Below are positions 16,948-25,194 of a stretch of DNA of 64,000 nucleotides, piece after piece. The notes beneath the pieces are model-generated. The model was not told the DNA's origin. It worked only from the letters and a program-made list of their open reading frames with translations, and did not search any database. The stretch's first letter is position 1. Every line of letters starts with the position of its first letter. Source of the DNA: Actinomycetes bacterium (GTDB taxonomy: Bacteria > Actinomycetota > Actinomycetes > Mycobacteriales > Mycobacteriaceae); assembly GCA_023461275.1 (NCBI GenBank), contig JAEYMI010000011.1, positions 1-64,000 of the forward strand, read 5' to 3'. Position numbers and translations under genes: made by a program.

Positions 16948-18690
16948 TCAGCCGCGTACGGCCGCGACCACCGCGTCGACCGCGCCGTCGACGGGCACCT
17001 CGGTGGCCTCGCCGGTGAAGCGGTCGCGGATCTCGATGGTGCCCTGGGCGTAGCCACGGCCGACGACGACAACTGTCGGAACGCCAAGCAGCTCCGCGTC
17101 TTTGAACTTGACGCCGGGTGAGGCCTTGCGGTCGTCGAGCAGCACGTCGATTCCCGCCGCGTCGAGATCTTCGGCCAGCTCGTTGGCGCCGGTGATCGCG
17201 GCCTCATCTTTGTTGGCGATGACCAGATGCACCGCGAACGGCGACACCTCCCGGGGCCAGCGCAGGCCCTTGTCGTCGTGCCATTGCTCGGCCATCACCG
17301 CGACCAGGCGAGACACCCCGACTCCGTAGGAGCCCATGGTCAGTCGCACCGGTTTGCCGCTCTCGCCGAGCACGTCGACCTCGAAGGCGTCGGTGTACTT
17401 CTGGCCCAGCTGGAAGATGTGGCCGATCTCGATGCCCTTGGCACTGACCAACGGCCCCTTGCCATCCGGCGACGGATCGCCGTCGCGGACCTCGGCGGCC
17501 TCGATGGTTCCGTCCGGGGTGAAATCACGGCCGGCGACCAATCCGACGACATGCTTGTTGGGGGCGTCGGCGCCGGTGATCCAGGCCGTTCCGTCGACGA
17601 TCCGCGGATCGACGAGGTAGCGGACCCCGTTGTCCTGCAATCCCTTCGGGCCGATATAGCCCTTGGTGAGGAACGGGTTGGCGACGAAGTCTGCCTCGGT
17701 CAACAACTCCACCTCGGCTGGTTCCACCGACGCCTCGAGTCGTTTGAAGTCGACTTCCCGGTCGCCGGGCACGCCGACCCCGAGCAGCTCCCAGTCACCG
17801 CCGGGCAGACGGGTTTTCACCAGGATGTTCTTCAGCGTGTCCGACGCGGTGTAGGTGCCCTCAAGCGTCTCGTTGGCCCATGCCACGAGGGTGTCGATGG
17901 TGGGGGTATCCTGGGTATCGTGCACCACGGCGTCCGCGAGACCGTCGATCGGCAGGGCCTCGGGGGCGGGCGTGACGACGGCTTCGACGTTGGCCGCGTA
18001 GCCGGATTCCACGCACCGGACGAAGGTGTCCTCGCCGACCTCGCTCTCGGCGAGGAACTCTTCGGACGCACTGCCACCCATCGCTCCCGACGTCGCGGCG
18101 ACGATGACGTAGCGGACGCCGAGTCGGGCGAAGATGCGCTGGTAGGCGTCCCGATGGGCTACGTAGGCGGCCTTGAGGCCGTCGTCGTCGAGATCGAATG
18201 AGTACGAATCCTTCATGACGAACTCGCGGCCCCGCAGGATGCCGGCGCGGGGCCGTTCCTCGTCGCGGAACTTGGTCTGGATCTGGTACAGGATGACCGG
18301 CAGATCCTTGTACGACGAGTACTCGCCCTTCACCAGATTGGCGAAGAGTTCCTCGTGGGTCGGTCCGAGCAGCATGTCGGCGCCCTTGCGGTCCTTGAGC
18401 CGGAACAGATTCGGGCCGTACTCATTCCATCGCCCGGTGGTCTCGTACGGATCGCGCGGCAGCAGGGCCGGCAGCAGAATTTCCTGTGCGCCGATGGCAT
18501 TCATCTCTTCACGCACGATCTCCTCGACCGCACGCAGCACCCGCAGGCCCAGCGGCAGCCAGCTGTAGACGCCCGGCGCGGTCCGGCGCACGTAGCCGGC
18601 GCGAACAAGCAGCTTGTGGCTGGGTACCTCGGCGTCGGCGGGGTCGTCGCGCAGGGTGCGCAGGAACAGGGTCGACATGCGTGTGATCAC
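16948..18690 (-). CDS. proS: Prolyl-tRNA synthetase, bacterial type
   Basis: Charges tRNA-Pro. 580 residues, the long bacterial (ProS type 1) form. Class II motif 1 lies near WLPLGLRVLRAVEEIVREEM. Motif 2 reads FRDEERPRAGILRGREFVMK. The inserted editing domain (about 225-400) contains VVHDTQDTPTIDTLVAWANE. Motif 3 is GSYGVGVSRLVAVM, and the anticodon-binding domain has VLLDDRKASPGVKFKDAELL. GTG 18690 (MITRMSTLF) is chosen because TAGACT lies 8 nt upstream, implying a leaderless start; it matches the mycobacterial N-terminus. Confidence 0.97.
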   Translation of the reverse strand: MITRMSTLFLRTLRDDPADAEVPSHKLLVRAGYVRRTAPGVYSWLPLGLRVLRAVEEIVREEMNAIGAQEILLPALLPRDPYETTGRWNEYGPNLFRLKDRKGADMLLGPTHEELFANLVKGEYSSYKDLPVILYQIQTKFRDEERPRAGILRGREFVMKDSYSFDLDDDGLKAAYVAHRDAYQRIFARLGVRYVIVAATSGAMGGSASEEFLAESEVGEDTFVRCVESGYAANVEAVVTPAPEALPIDGLADAVVHDTQDTPTIDTLVAWANETLEGTYTASDTLKNILVKTRLPGGDWELLGVGVPGDREVDFKRLEASVEPAEVELLTEADFVANPFLTKGYIGPKGLQDNGVRYLVDPRIVDGTAWITGADAPNKHVVGLVAGRDFTPDGTIEAAEVRDGDPSPDGKGPLVSAKGIEIGHIFQLGQKYTDAFEVDVLGESGKPVRLTMGSYGVGVSRLVAVMAEQWHDDKGLRWPREVSPFAVHLVIANKDEAAITGANELAEDLDAAGIDVLLDDRKASPGVKFKDAELLGVPTVVVVGRGYAQGTIEIRDRFTGEATEVPVDGAVDAVVAAVRG

Positions 18691-18698
18691 GGTCAATG

Positions 18699-18704
18699 AG
18701 TCTA
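18699..18704 (-). promoter_or_regulatory. -10 element of proS (leaderless)
   Basis: TAGACT on the minus strand, 8 nt before GTG 18690. It fits TANNNT and supports this start over the longer open frame. Confidence 0.45.
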
Positions 18705-18749
18705 GTCGGCGCCCTACGACCGGTTCCGCTGCCGTCACCCGCGCCCCGC

Positions 18750-18755
18750 TAGAGT
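18750..18755 (+). promoter_or_regulatory. -10 element of yaaA (leaderless)
   Basis: TAGAGT, 6 nt before GTG 18762. It argues that translation begins at 18762 (MLVILPPSETK) and not at the in-frame GTG 18756. Confidence 0.45.
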
Positions 18756-18761
18756 GTGGCG

Positions 18762-19502
18762 GTGCTCGTCATCCTCCCTCCCTCGGAAACCAAATCCGAC
18801 GGTGGTTCCGGCGCGCCGCTGGACCTCGACGCGCTCTCGTTCACCGAACTCACCCCAGTCCGCCGTCGCATCGCCGATGCGCTCGTGGAGCTCGCGTCCG
18901 ACCTCGACGCCAGCCGCATCGCGCTCGGGCTCGGCGCCTCGCAGCTCGCCGAAGTCGACCGCAACGCCGATCTGTGGCTCTCCCCCACCCGGCCGGCCAT
19001 CGAGCGCTACACCGGCGTGCTCTACGACGCCTTCGATCTGCGTTCGCTCACCCGGGCGTCGAAGGCGAAGGTCGCCGACCGGATCGCCATCGGGTCGGCG
19101 CTGTTCGGTGTGCTGCGCGCACATGACCCGATACCGGCCTATCGCCTGTCCGGCGGATCGAAACTGCCCGGCATGCCGACACTGACCGCGCAGTGGAAAC
19201 CTGCGTTGTCCCCCGCCCTGGACGCCGTCGACGATTTCGTCGTCGACCTGCGCTCGGGCATCTACCAACAGCTCGGCCCGGTGCGGGGCGCGGTCACCGC
19301 GACGGTGATGACCGAGGCGGCCGACGGCAGCCGAAAAGTGGTGAGCCACTTCAACAAGCACTACAAGGGGCTGGTGGCCCGCGAGTTGGTCCGCACCCGA
19401 CGCAACGTCCGTGACGTCAACGGGTTGGCCGCGGTACTCGCCGATGCGGGACAGCAGGTGGAGATAACCTCCGCGACCGAGATCACCGTGCTGACCGGAT
19501 GA
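18762..19502 (+). CDS. yaaA: YaaA family peroxide-stress protein (DUF328)
   Basis: In E. coli YaaA lowers free iron and protects DNA during peroxide stress; by family the role is likely similar. 247 residues. It begins LVILPPSETKSDGG, the family N-terminus. Further motifs are RYTGVLYDAFD, IGSALFGVLRAHDPIPAYRLS and SHFNKHYKGLVARELV, near the conserved DNA-binding cleft. It lies divergent to proS and is overlapped at its end by the broken kinase gene (ATGA), suggesting these two once formed a coupled pair. Confidence 0.88.
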   Translation: MLVILPPSETKSDGGSGAPLDLDALSFTELTPVRRRIADALVELASDLDASRIALGLGASQLAEVDRNADLWLSPTRPAIERYTGVLYDAFDLRSLTRASKAKVADRIAIGSALFGVLRAHDPIPAYRLSGGSKLPGMPTLTAQWKPALSPALDAVDDFVVDLRSGIYQQLGPVRGAVTATVMTEAADGSRKVVSHFNKHYKGLVARELVRTRRNVRDVNGLAAVLADAGQQVEITSATEITVLTG

Positions 19503-20007
19503 GTGGGCAGACAAGGCTGATCTGGATCAACGGCGCGTTCGGCGTCGGCAAGACACAGACCACGTTCGAGCTGCATCGCCGGTTCGACGGATCGCACGTC
19601 GCCGACCCCGAACTCATCGGCTACGGAATACGCTGGTGGTACCTGAGTACTTCGACGAAGTCATGGCCGGCCTGCGCGCGGCCGGAATCGACGTTCGCCA
19701 CATCGCTCTGGTGGCGTCGGCCGACACCGTGCGCACGCGTCTGCGGACTCGGAGCGGCTACTGGCTCGGCAAGCTCCTAGGACGGGAGGAGACCTGGGCG
19801 ATGGCGCAGATCGATCGATGCGCGGCGGCGTTGTCGACGCCACGCTTCGCCCATCAGATCCCCACCGACGACATCGGCGTCGACGAGGTGGTCGAGAAGA
19901 TCGCCAAGCACGTGGGTATCGAACTGACCGCACCGCGCATGCGCCCGGCGCGCTATCAGCTCCGCCGCGCCCGCGTCGGATTCGAGCACGTGCGCTGGAT
20001 GCGCTAG
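19499..20007 (+). pseudogene. P-loop kinase-like gene broken by internal deletion/frameshift
   Basis: Two halves of one protein lie in different frames. Frame A (from ATG 19499) gives LIWINGAFGVGKTQTTFELH, with Walker A GAFGVGKT, then HVADPELIGYGI. Frame B takes over near 19630 with TLVVPEYFDEVMAGLRAAG and runs to the stop at 20007 through REETWAMAQIDRCAAALS. In related actinobacterial P-loop kinase-like proteins some 50 residues usually separate these two parts. Here they abut, so an out-of-frame deletion of roughly 150 bp is inferred. Frame A alone would continue to 19780 as nonsense. Its stop shares CTAG with efpA. Confidence 0.75.
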
Positions 20008-21545
20008 CGGTCCTGCTGGATCTGCCCGGCGTCGGGATCGAGGGTGGCGTTCGCCGCTTCCTGGGCGGCCTGACCCTCGGCGACCTCTTCGGGGGTGAAC
20101 CGCATGAACAGCACGACGAAGGCCGCGATGACCGCGATTCCCGCACAGCACGCGAAGGCTAGCCCGTAACCGCTGGCCTGGGCGGCGAGCTGGGTCGCGT
20201 TCATCTTCTCCACCGGCTCGGTGGTGCCACCGAGTGACAGAGCACGCGAGGTGACCATCGCTCCGACGACCACCAGGCCGACCGCACCGCCGAGGTTCTG
20301 CGCCACCTGCGCGAGCGCGGTGAGCGGTCCGATCTCGGTGGGTCCCACGCCGGCGACCACCGACAGCGTCAGTGGGATCACCGCGAGTCCCACACCGAAA
20401 CCGATCACCACCACCGTCACCGCGATGCCCGGGAAGTACGACGGCGCCTGGGTGGCGATGATCGATGCATAGGCACAGCCGGCGAGGATGATCGCACCGC
20501 CGACGAGCACCAGCCAGCGCGGCTGCATCATCAGCGCCAACTTCGACGCGATGGCCGCGGCGATACCCAACCCGAAGGCGAACGGCACCACGGCCAGACC
20601 ACTCTGAATCGGCGTGTACTTCAGGATGCCCTGCAGGTAGAGGGAGATGAAGACCGCCATGCACATCATGATCATGCTGGCCAGCAGGATCGCGACCAGC
20701 GCCGCGACACGATTGCGGTTGTCGAACAAGACGAACGGCAGGATCGGATTGCTCGCGCGACGTTCGACGATGACGAAGGCGATCAGCGCCAGTGCGCCGA
20801 GAACGAACGAACCCACGACCACCGGCTGTCCCCAGCCGTTGGGACCTTCGTTGACAGCGAGCACCAGCAGCGTGCATCCCAGCGTGCCGAGCACGGCGCC
20901 CTTGATGTCGAGTTCGAGTCGCTCACCCTGTGATTCGCGCAATGCGAACAGCGCACCGACGGCCACGACGATGCCGATCGGCACATTGATCAGGAACACC
21001 AGGCGCCACGAGATCTGGGTGAGCACCCCACCGAGGATCAGACCGGCGACCGAACCGACACCGGTCATGGCGGCATAGATCGCGAACGCCTGGCTGCGCG
21101 GTTTGCCAGGAGCGAAGGTGGTGGCGACCAGCGCCATGGCCGTCGGCGCGGCGATCGCCGCCGACGCTCCCTGTAGGGCGCGACCGGCGATGAGCATGGG
21201 TTCGTTGACCGCGAGTCCGCACAGCAGCGACGTCAGGGTGAAGGCGGTGACGCCGACGATGAACATGCGTTTGCGACCGAAGGTGTCCCCCAGCCGGCCG
21301 CCCAGCAGCATGAGTCCGCCGAAGGCCAGGACGTAACTGCTGATGATCCAGTTGGCACCGGACTCCGAGAGCGACAGCGCGTCGCGGATCTTCGGCAAGG
21401 CCAGTGCTGCGACGGTGCCGTCGAGCACCATGAGCAACTGCATCCCCGAAAGAACAAGAATGGCGGGCCCGAAAACGTTCCGATACTGCATAACGCCCCC
21501 GAGTCCCGACCCGGCACTCTGGTGTGACGTCTCCGGTGCGGACAT
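20004..21545 (-). CDS. efpA: EfpA-like MFS drug efflux transporter (14 TM)
   Basis: Proton-driven exporter of the QacA (DHA2) group; close to M. tuberculosis EfpA (Rv2846c). 513 residues with 14 predicted helices. MFS motifs: MQLLMVLDGTVAALALPKIR (motif D1), GGRLGDTFGRKRMFIVG (motif A), and motif C-like GVGSVAGLILGGVLT. The acidic C-terminal tail (EEVAEGQAAQEAAN) is cytoplasmic. ATG 21545 has TAGCGT 8 nt upstream (leaderless). Located next to cysG as in M. tuberculosis. Substrate unknown. Confidence 0.9.
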   Translation of the reverse strand: MSAPETSHQSAGSGLGGVMQYRNVFGPAILVLSGMQLLMVLDGTVAALALPKIRDALSLSESGANWIISSYVLAFGGLMLLGGRLGDTFGRKRMFIVGVTAFTLTSLLCGLAVNEPMLIAGRALQGASAAIAAPTAMALVATTFAPGKPRSQAFAIYAAMTGVGSVAGLILGGVLTQISWRLVFLINVPIGIVVAVGALFALRESQGERLELDIKGAVLGTLGCTLLVLAVNEGPNGWGQPVVVGSFVLGALALIAFVIVERRASNPILPFVLFDNRNRVAALVAILLASMIMMCMAVFISLYLQGILKYTPIQSGLAVVPFAFGLGIAAAIASKLALMMQPRWLVLVGGAIILAGCAYASIIATQAPSYFPGIAVTVVVIGFGVGLAVIPLTLSVVAGVGPTEIGPLTALAQVAQNLGGAVGLVVVGAMVTSRALSLGGTTEPVEKMNATQLAAQASGYGLAFACCAGIAVIAAFVVLFMRFTPEEVAEGQAAQEAANATLDPDAGQIQQDR

Positions 21546-21553
21546 GTCGTGCA

Positions 21554-21559
21554 ACGCTA
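21554..21559 (-). promoter_or_regulatory. -10 element of efpA (leaderless)
   Basis: TAGCGT on the minus strand, 8 nt before ATG 21545. Confidence 0.4.
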
Positions 21560-21628
21560 CCGGTCGCAGCGGCCGATATGCCAATCTCCGTTGAGAACAT
21601 CCACGGTCACATTCGGTCAACCCGCACG

Positions 21629-22861
21629 TCAGGACTCGGCATCGGTGAAGCCCGCGACGTCCCCGATCACCACGATCGCCGGCGGCCGCAAGCCCTCGGC
21701 ACGCGCCGTGGCCGCCGCGCTCCCCAGATCGGTGCGGATCAACCGCTGGGTCGGCAACGAGCCGTTCTCGATCAACGCGACCGGGGTGTCGGCGGGTCGG
21801 CCACCGGCCAGGAGGGCGTCGGAGAATGCGTCGACACGTTCGACGGCCATCATCAGGACGAGCGTGCCGCGCAGCTTGGCCAGCGCCGACCAGTCGATCA
21901 ACGAATCGGGGTGACCTGGTGGGACGTGCCCGGAGGCGATGACGACCTCGTGCGTCACGCCGCGATGGGTAACCGGGATGCCCGCCGACGCCGGGGCCGA
22001 GATGGCGCTGGTCACCCCGGGCACCACCGTTACCGGCACACCGGCTGCCACGCATGCCTGCAGTTCTTCGAATCCGCGGCCGTAGACGTACGGATCGCCA
22101 CCCTTGAGGCGCACCACGAACTTGCCGGCCCGTGCCCGATCGACGAGCACGTCGTTGATCGCTTCCTGCTTCATCGCGCGCCCGTAGGGCACCTTCGCCG
22201 CGTCGATGATCTCCACCTGTGGGCCGAGTTCGGCGAGCAGTTGCGGCGGTGCGAGACGGTCTGCGACGACGACGTCGGCCATTGCGAGCAGTCGTTGTCC
22301 GCGCACGGTGATGAGGTCGGGGTCACCCGGTCCGCCACCGACGAGCGCGACGCCGGGCGCGTGCGACCGATCGCCGTCCACCGACAGCGAGCCCTCCGCC
22401 AACGCTCGACTGATGGTGGCGCGCAAGGCCGCCGACAACCGGTGGTCGCCGGATGCGAGGACCCCGAACTGAACGTCGCGGTGCCGTCCGGACGCGGGAG
22501 TGACGGCCGTTCCGTACCGGGCGTCGTCGGCACGGACACAGAACGTGTGCCGACGCTCGGCCTCGGCGACGACGGCGGCATTGACCGCCGGGTCATCGGT
22601 GCAGGCGATCACGTACCAGGCGCCGTCGAGATCGCCGTCGGCGTACGCGCGCCGCAACACGGTGATGCCGGGAAAGGATTCCACCGCCGGCGTCGGCTCG
22701 ATGGCCACCACGTGGACGTCGGCGCCCGCGCCAACCAGGTTGGGTAGGCGACGTTGGGCGACCGAACCACCGCCGACCACTACCACACGACGGTTGGTGA
22801 GGTCGAGGCCAACGAGGTAGTGCCCGTCGCGTCCGACGGCGTCTTGTGCTGCTGGGGGCAT
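21629..22861 (-). CDS. cysG: Siroheme synthase CysG-type fusion (SUMT plus dehydrogenase)
   Basis: Makes precorrin-2 and siroheme, feeding both cobalamin and sulfite/nitrite reductases. 410 residues. The N-terminal precorrin-2 dehydrogenase/ferrochelatase domain has NRRVVVVGGGSVAQRRLPNL (NAD-binding). The C-terminal uroporphyrinogen-III methyltransferase has LVGGGPGDPDLITVRG, VVADRLAPPQLL, VRLKGGDPYVYGRGFEEL and VVPGVTSAISAPASAGIPVT. ATG 22861 has TAGGCT 8 nt upstream. Same place as Rv2847c, but here it is separated from cobB by the desaturase/devRS genes. Confidence 0.95.
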   Translation of the reverse strand: MPPAAQDAVGRDGHYLVGLDLTNRRVVVVGGGSVAQRRLPNLVGAGADVHVVAIEPTPAVESFPGITVLRRAYADGDLDGAWYVIACTDDPAVNAAVVAEAERRHTFCVRADDARYGTAVTPASGRHRDVQFGVLASGDHRLSAALRATISRALAEGSLSVDGDRSHAPGVALVGGGPGDPDLITVRGQRLLAMADVVVADRLAPPQLLAELGPQVEIIDAAKVPYGRAMKQEAINDVLVDRARAGKFVVRLKGGDPYVYGRGFEELQACVAAGVPVTVVPGVTSAISAPASAGIPVTHRGVTHEVVIASGHVPPGHPDSLIDWSALAKLRGTLVLMMAVERVDAFSDALLAGGRPADTPVALIENGSLPTQRLIRTDLGSAAATARAEGLRPPAIVVIGDVAGFTDAES

Positions 22862-22869
22862 GATGGACG

Positions 22870-22875
22870 AGCCTA
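22870..22875 (-). promoter_or_regulatory. -10 element of cysG (leaderless)
   Basis: TAGGCT on the minus strand, 8 nt before ATG 22861; identical to the ribF -10 hexamer. Confidence 0.45.
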
Positions 22876-22888
22876 GGCGATGACAGCG

Positions 22889-22921
22889 GTGCCCGGTGAT
22901 CTCAGCGAGACCACCGGGCAC
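22889..22921 (-). terminator. Terminator of the desaturase operon
   Basis: Long hairpin: GTGCCCGGTG (22889-22898) pairs with CACCGGGCAC (22912-22921), and TCTC/GAGA continue the stem after one mismatch, leaving a 3-nt AGC loop. It starts 25 nt after the stop of the Cys-rich gene. No U-run follows, so it would be an I-shaped actinobacterial terminator. It separates this operon from the cysG promoter. Confidence 0.7.
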
Positions 22922-22945
22922 TGTCGGACGTGTGGGACGACACAT

Positions 22946-23272
22946 CTAAAGCGGCAGATCCCCCGTCCGCCGGATGCGATCCCACACGTCTACCACCGGA
23001 ACCCCCTGCCGGTGAGCCTCGGAGCGGATCATCCGCGCCAGCAGCAACGAACTCGTGTACTCCGACACGGCCGGATCGGCTGCGCGGCTACGGATCTGGT
23101 TCCACCAGGTGATGTTGGCGGCGTCGGCGGCCTCGGCCATCCAGATCGCCGACGCGAATCCGTCATCGTGCTCACGCACGGCGTCGGGCCCACACATACA
23201 GTCCCCGCATCCCCCGCATCCTTCCGAAAAGCCCTCGACCCCCATGCCCAACGGCGTCCCGAGTAGCGTCAC
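22946..23272 (-). CDS. Small Cys-rich protein coupled to acyl-ACP desaturase
   Basis: 108 residues, family not recognised. The N-terminal part holds GCGGCGDCMCG: four Cys at 19, 22, 25 and 27 spaced C-x2-C-x2-C-x-C, suggesting metal or Fe-S binding. The rest looks helical (IWMAEAADAANITWWNQIRS, SLLLARMIRSEAHRQGV). The GTG start overlaps the desaturase stop (GTGA) and a terminator follows, so it belongs to the desaturase operon. A maturation or electron-transfer accessory role for the diiron enzyme is possible but unproven. Not typical of ferredoxins. Confidence 0.7.
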   Translation of the reverse strand: MTLLGTPLGMGVEGFSEGCGGCGDCMCGPDAVREHDDGFASAIWMAEAADAANITWWNQIRSRAADPAVSEYTSSLLLARMIRSEAHRQGVPVVDVWDRIRRTGDLPL

Positions 23273-24264
23273 CGTGCCAGTCCCCGTGCCCGATCCCGCT
23301 CGAGTGCCCGCTCACGTGAGGCCTCGAACTTCTCGACCTTGACGTTCATCTCGTCGAGGAACTTCGACAGCTCTTCGCGGTAGTACTGGCCGAGCGGACC
23401 GAAATCGTCGCGCTCAAAGATCCGCCACTTGCGCAGCACCGGCATGACGACCTCGCCAATGTGCTGGGGCAGGTCGTAAATGCCGCCCTTGGCGATCAGC
23501 ACCGCGTTGCGCCGGAAGTTGGGCATGGTGTTTCCGGGCATCTTGAAGTTGGAGACGATGAAGTAGATCGCGGCCATCGTCTGGTCGGGCACCAGATCCA
23601 GGGCCCCGGCGACGATGTTGCGATAGAAGAGCATGTGCAGGTTCTCGTCGGCCGCCACACGCTGCAGCATCCGGTCGGCGATCGGATCACCGCAGGCCTT
23701 GCCGGTGTTGCGGTGGCTCACCCGTGTCGCGAGCTCCTGGAACGACACGTACGACACCGCGTACAGCATGTCGAAGCTGTGATCACGCTGGCCGTCGTCC
23801 TCGGGCAACGGGTTGAAGCCGTGGATCATGTGCTGCATGCGGATCTCTTCGAGCTCCACCGGGTCCACGCCACGGGTAACCACCAGGTAGTCACGCATGA
23901 CCGTCGAATGCCGCATCTCCTCGGCCGTCCACCGGCCCACCCAGTAGCCCCATGCGTCGTCGAGGCTGAAGTTGTCGGCGATCACACGGTGATACGACGG
24001 CAGGTTGTCCTCGGTGAGCAGGTTGGTGATCATGGCCGCCTTGGCGACATCGCTGAGCTTGGACTGCTCGGGATCCCAATCGACACCGCCGAGAGCCGCG
24101 AAGTTGCGGCCGTCATCCCACGGAACATAGTCGTGCGGATGCCAATCGCGGGTCATCTTCATGTGCCGCTCAACTTCGGTCTCGCACACCGGGAGCAATT
24201 CCCGGAGCAGATCCGCACCGGTCATACCGGTCTCGTTGAGGTGTGTGTCGATGACACTGGTCAT
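23269..24264 (-). CDS. desA: Acyl-ACP desaturase (DesA type, diiron)
   Basis: Oxygen-dependent introduction of a double bond into an acyl-ACP chain, used for membrane or mycolic acid lipids. 331 residues. The diiron motifs are complete: RWTAEEMRHSTVMRDYL (EExxH) and AADENLHMLFYR (DExxH). Also DNLPSYHRVIADNF and YVSFQELATRVSHRNTGKAC, as in M. tuberculosis DesA1. ATG 24264 follows GAGGAGA by about 8 nt; the upstream ATG in the open frame lacks support. Divergent from devR, sharing a region with a partial DosR box; an oxygen-responsive link is inferred. Confidence 0.9.
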   Translation of the reverse strand: MTSVIDTHLNETGMTGADLLRELLPVCETEVERHMKMTRDWHPHDYVPWDDGRNFAALGGVDWDPEQSKLSDVAKAAMITNLLTEDNLPSYHRVIADNFSLDDAWGYWVGRWTAEEMRHSTVMRDYLVVTRGVDPVELEEIRMQHMIHGFNPLPEDDGQRDHSFDMLYAVSYVSFQELATRVSHRNTGKACGDPIADRMLQRVAADENLHMLFYRNIVAGALDLVPDQTMAAIYFIVSNFKMPGNTMPNFRRNAVLIAKGGIYDLPQHIGEVVMPVLRKWRIFERDDFGPLGQYYREELSKFLDEMNVKVEKFEASRERALERDRARGLAR

Positions 24265-24379
24265 GCGCGCTCTCCTCGCTTGGCTCACTTGTTCGGGTGG
24301 GGTCGCGTGAAAGATGCAGCGACACGCACCGTTAACTCTCTGTCCGATTACTCACTGTGCCGCCGAGCAGGCCGCAGAA

Positions 24380-24399
24380 CGTGGGGAGAAAGTCCCGAA
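24380..24399. promoter_or_regulatory. Candidate DevR/DosR box
   Basis: The 20-mer CGTGGGGAGAAAGTCCCGAA matches the published DosR consensus TTSGGGACTWWAGTCCCSAA at 14 of 20 positions. The right half (AGTCCCGAA) is perfect. It lies 86 nt before devR and 116 nt before the desaturase start, so it could serve either. Confidence 0.45.
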
Positions 24400-24442
24400 T
24401 GCGGTGGGTCACACGTCGCGATACCGCCCTGGCACGGGGTCT

Positions 24443-24465
24443 GTGAGTCTTTTCTGGCGACTCAC
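24443..24465. promoter_or_regulatory. Inverted repeat in the devR promoter
   Basis: GTGAGTC (24443-24449) and GACTCAC (24459-24465) form a perfect 7-bp inverted repeat with a 9-nt centre. It lies directly upstream of the devR -10 box, where an activator or autoregulator would bind. Confidence 0.45.
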
Positions 24466-24471
24466 CTGCGG

Positions 24472-24477
24472 TAACGT
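24472..24477 (+). promoter_or_regulatory. -10 element of devR (leaderless)
   Basis: TAACGT, exactly 7 nt before ATG 24485, pointing to a leaderless transcript and fixing the start. Confidence 0.5.
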
Positions 24478-24484
24478 CAATGCC

Positions 24485-25171
24485 ATGCCACAGACCCCGC
24501 AGCCATCGTCCACGCAGGCGTCTCGGCCGGTTCGGGTGTTCCTCGTCGACGACCACGAACTCGTCCGACGCGGCCTGCGCGACCTCCTGGGTACCGCCGC
24601 CGACATCGAGGTGGTCGGTGAGGCCGCCTCGGTCCGCGAGGCCAAGGTCGCCATCCTCGCGTCCTCACCCGACGTGGCCGTCCTCGACGTCCGTCTGCCC
24701 GACGGGAACGGTGTCGAACTGTGCCGCGACATCCGCGCCGAGAACCCGACCGTGCACTGCTTGATGCTCACCAGTTACGCCGACGACGACGCCCTGCTCG
24801 CCGCAGTGCTGGCCGGCGCGTCGGGCTTTGTGCTCAAGCAGATCCTCGGCCACAACCTGGTGGCCGCGGTGCGGACGGTCGGGCACGGCGGTTCACTGCT
24901 GGACAACCGCAGCACCGCAGCGCTGCTCGCCAAACTCCGCGACGGCAAGGACAAGGCCACCGATCCGCTCGCCGAACTCACCCATCAGGAGCGTGAGGTC
25001 TTCAACCTGATCGGCGACGGCCTCACGAACCGTCAGATCGCCGAGCAGATGTTCCTGGCGGAGAAGACGATCAAGAACTACGTGTCGCGCATCCTGTCCA
25101 AGTTGGACATGCAGCGCCGCACCCAGGTCGCGGTGATGGCGACCAAGCTGCGCGACGGGAAGATGACCTGA
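24485..25171 (+). CDS. devR: DevR/DosR-like NarL-family response regulator
   Basis: Two-component DNA-binding regulator. 228 residues. Receiver domain: acidic pair in FLVDDHELVRRGLRDLL (Asp22-Asp23), phospho-acceptor Asp68 in VAVLDVRLPDGNG, and Lys118 in GFVLKQILG. The C-terminal LuxR-type HTH (about 162-206) reads LTHQEREVFNLIGDGLTNRQ then FLAEKTIKNYVSRILSKL, strongly DevR-like. Its likely partner is the DevS-like kinase at 26058-27710. In M. tuberculosis this pair senses hypoxia/NO/CO. Here an adjacent partial DosR box suggests autoregulation (inference). Confidence 0.85.
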   Translation: MPQTPQPSSTQASRPVRVFLVDDHELVRRGLRDLLGTAADIEVVGEAASVREAKVAILASSPDVAVLDVRLPDGNGVELCRDIRAENPTVHCLMLTSYADDDALLAAVLAGASGFVLKQILGHNLVAAVRTVGHGGSLLDNRSTAALLAKLRDGKDKATDPLAELTHQEREVFNLIGDGLTNRQIAEQMFLAEKTIKNYVSRILSKLDMQRRTQVAVMATKLRDGKMT

Positions 25172-25194
25172 GCACCGGTCCGGGCGCCGAAAGT

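Noticed and set aside
19499..20007. Programmed frameshifting as the explanation of the split kinase
   Set aside because: No slippery heptamer or downstream structure is apparent at the junction and about 50 family residues are missing, so a deletion is the simpler reading.
22946..23272. Ferredoxin identity for the Cys-rich protein
   Set aside because: The spacing C-x2-C-x2-C-x-C and lack of a distant fourth Cys-Pro do not match 2Fe-2S, 3Fe-4S or 4Fe-4S ferredoxin patterns.
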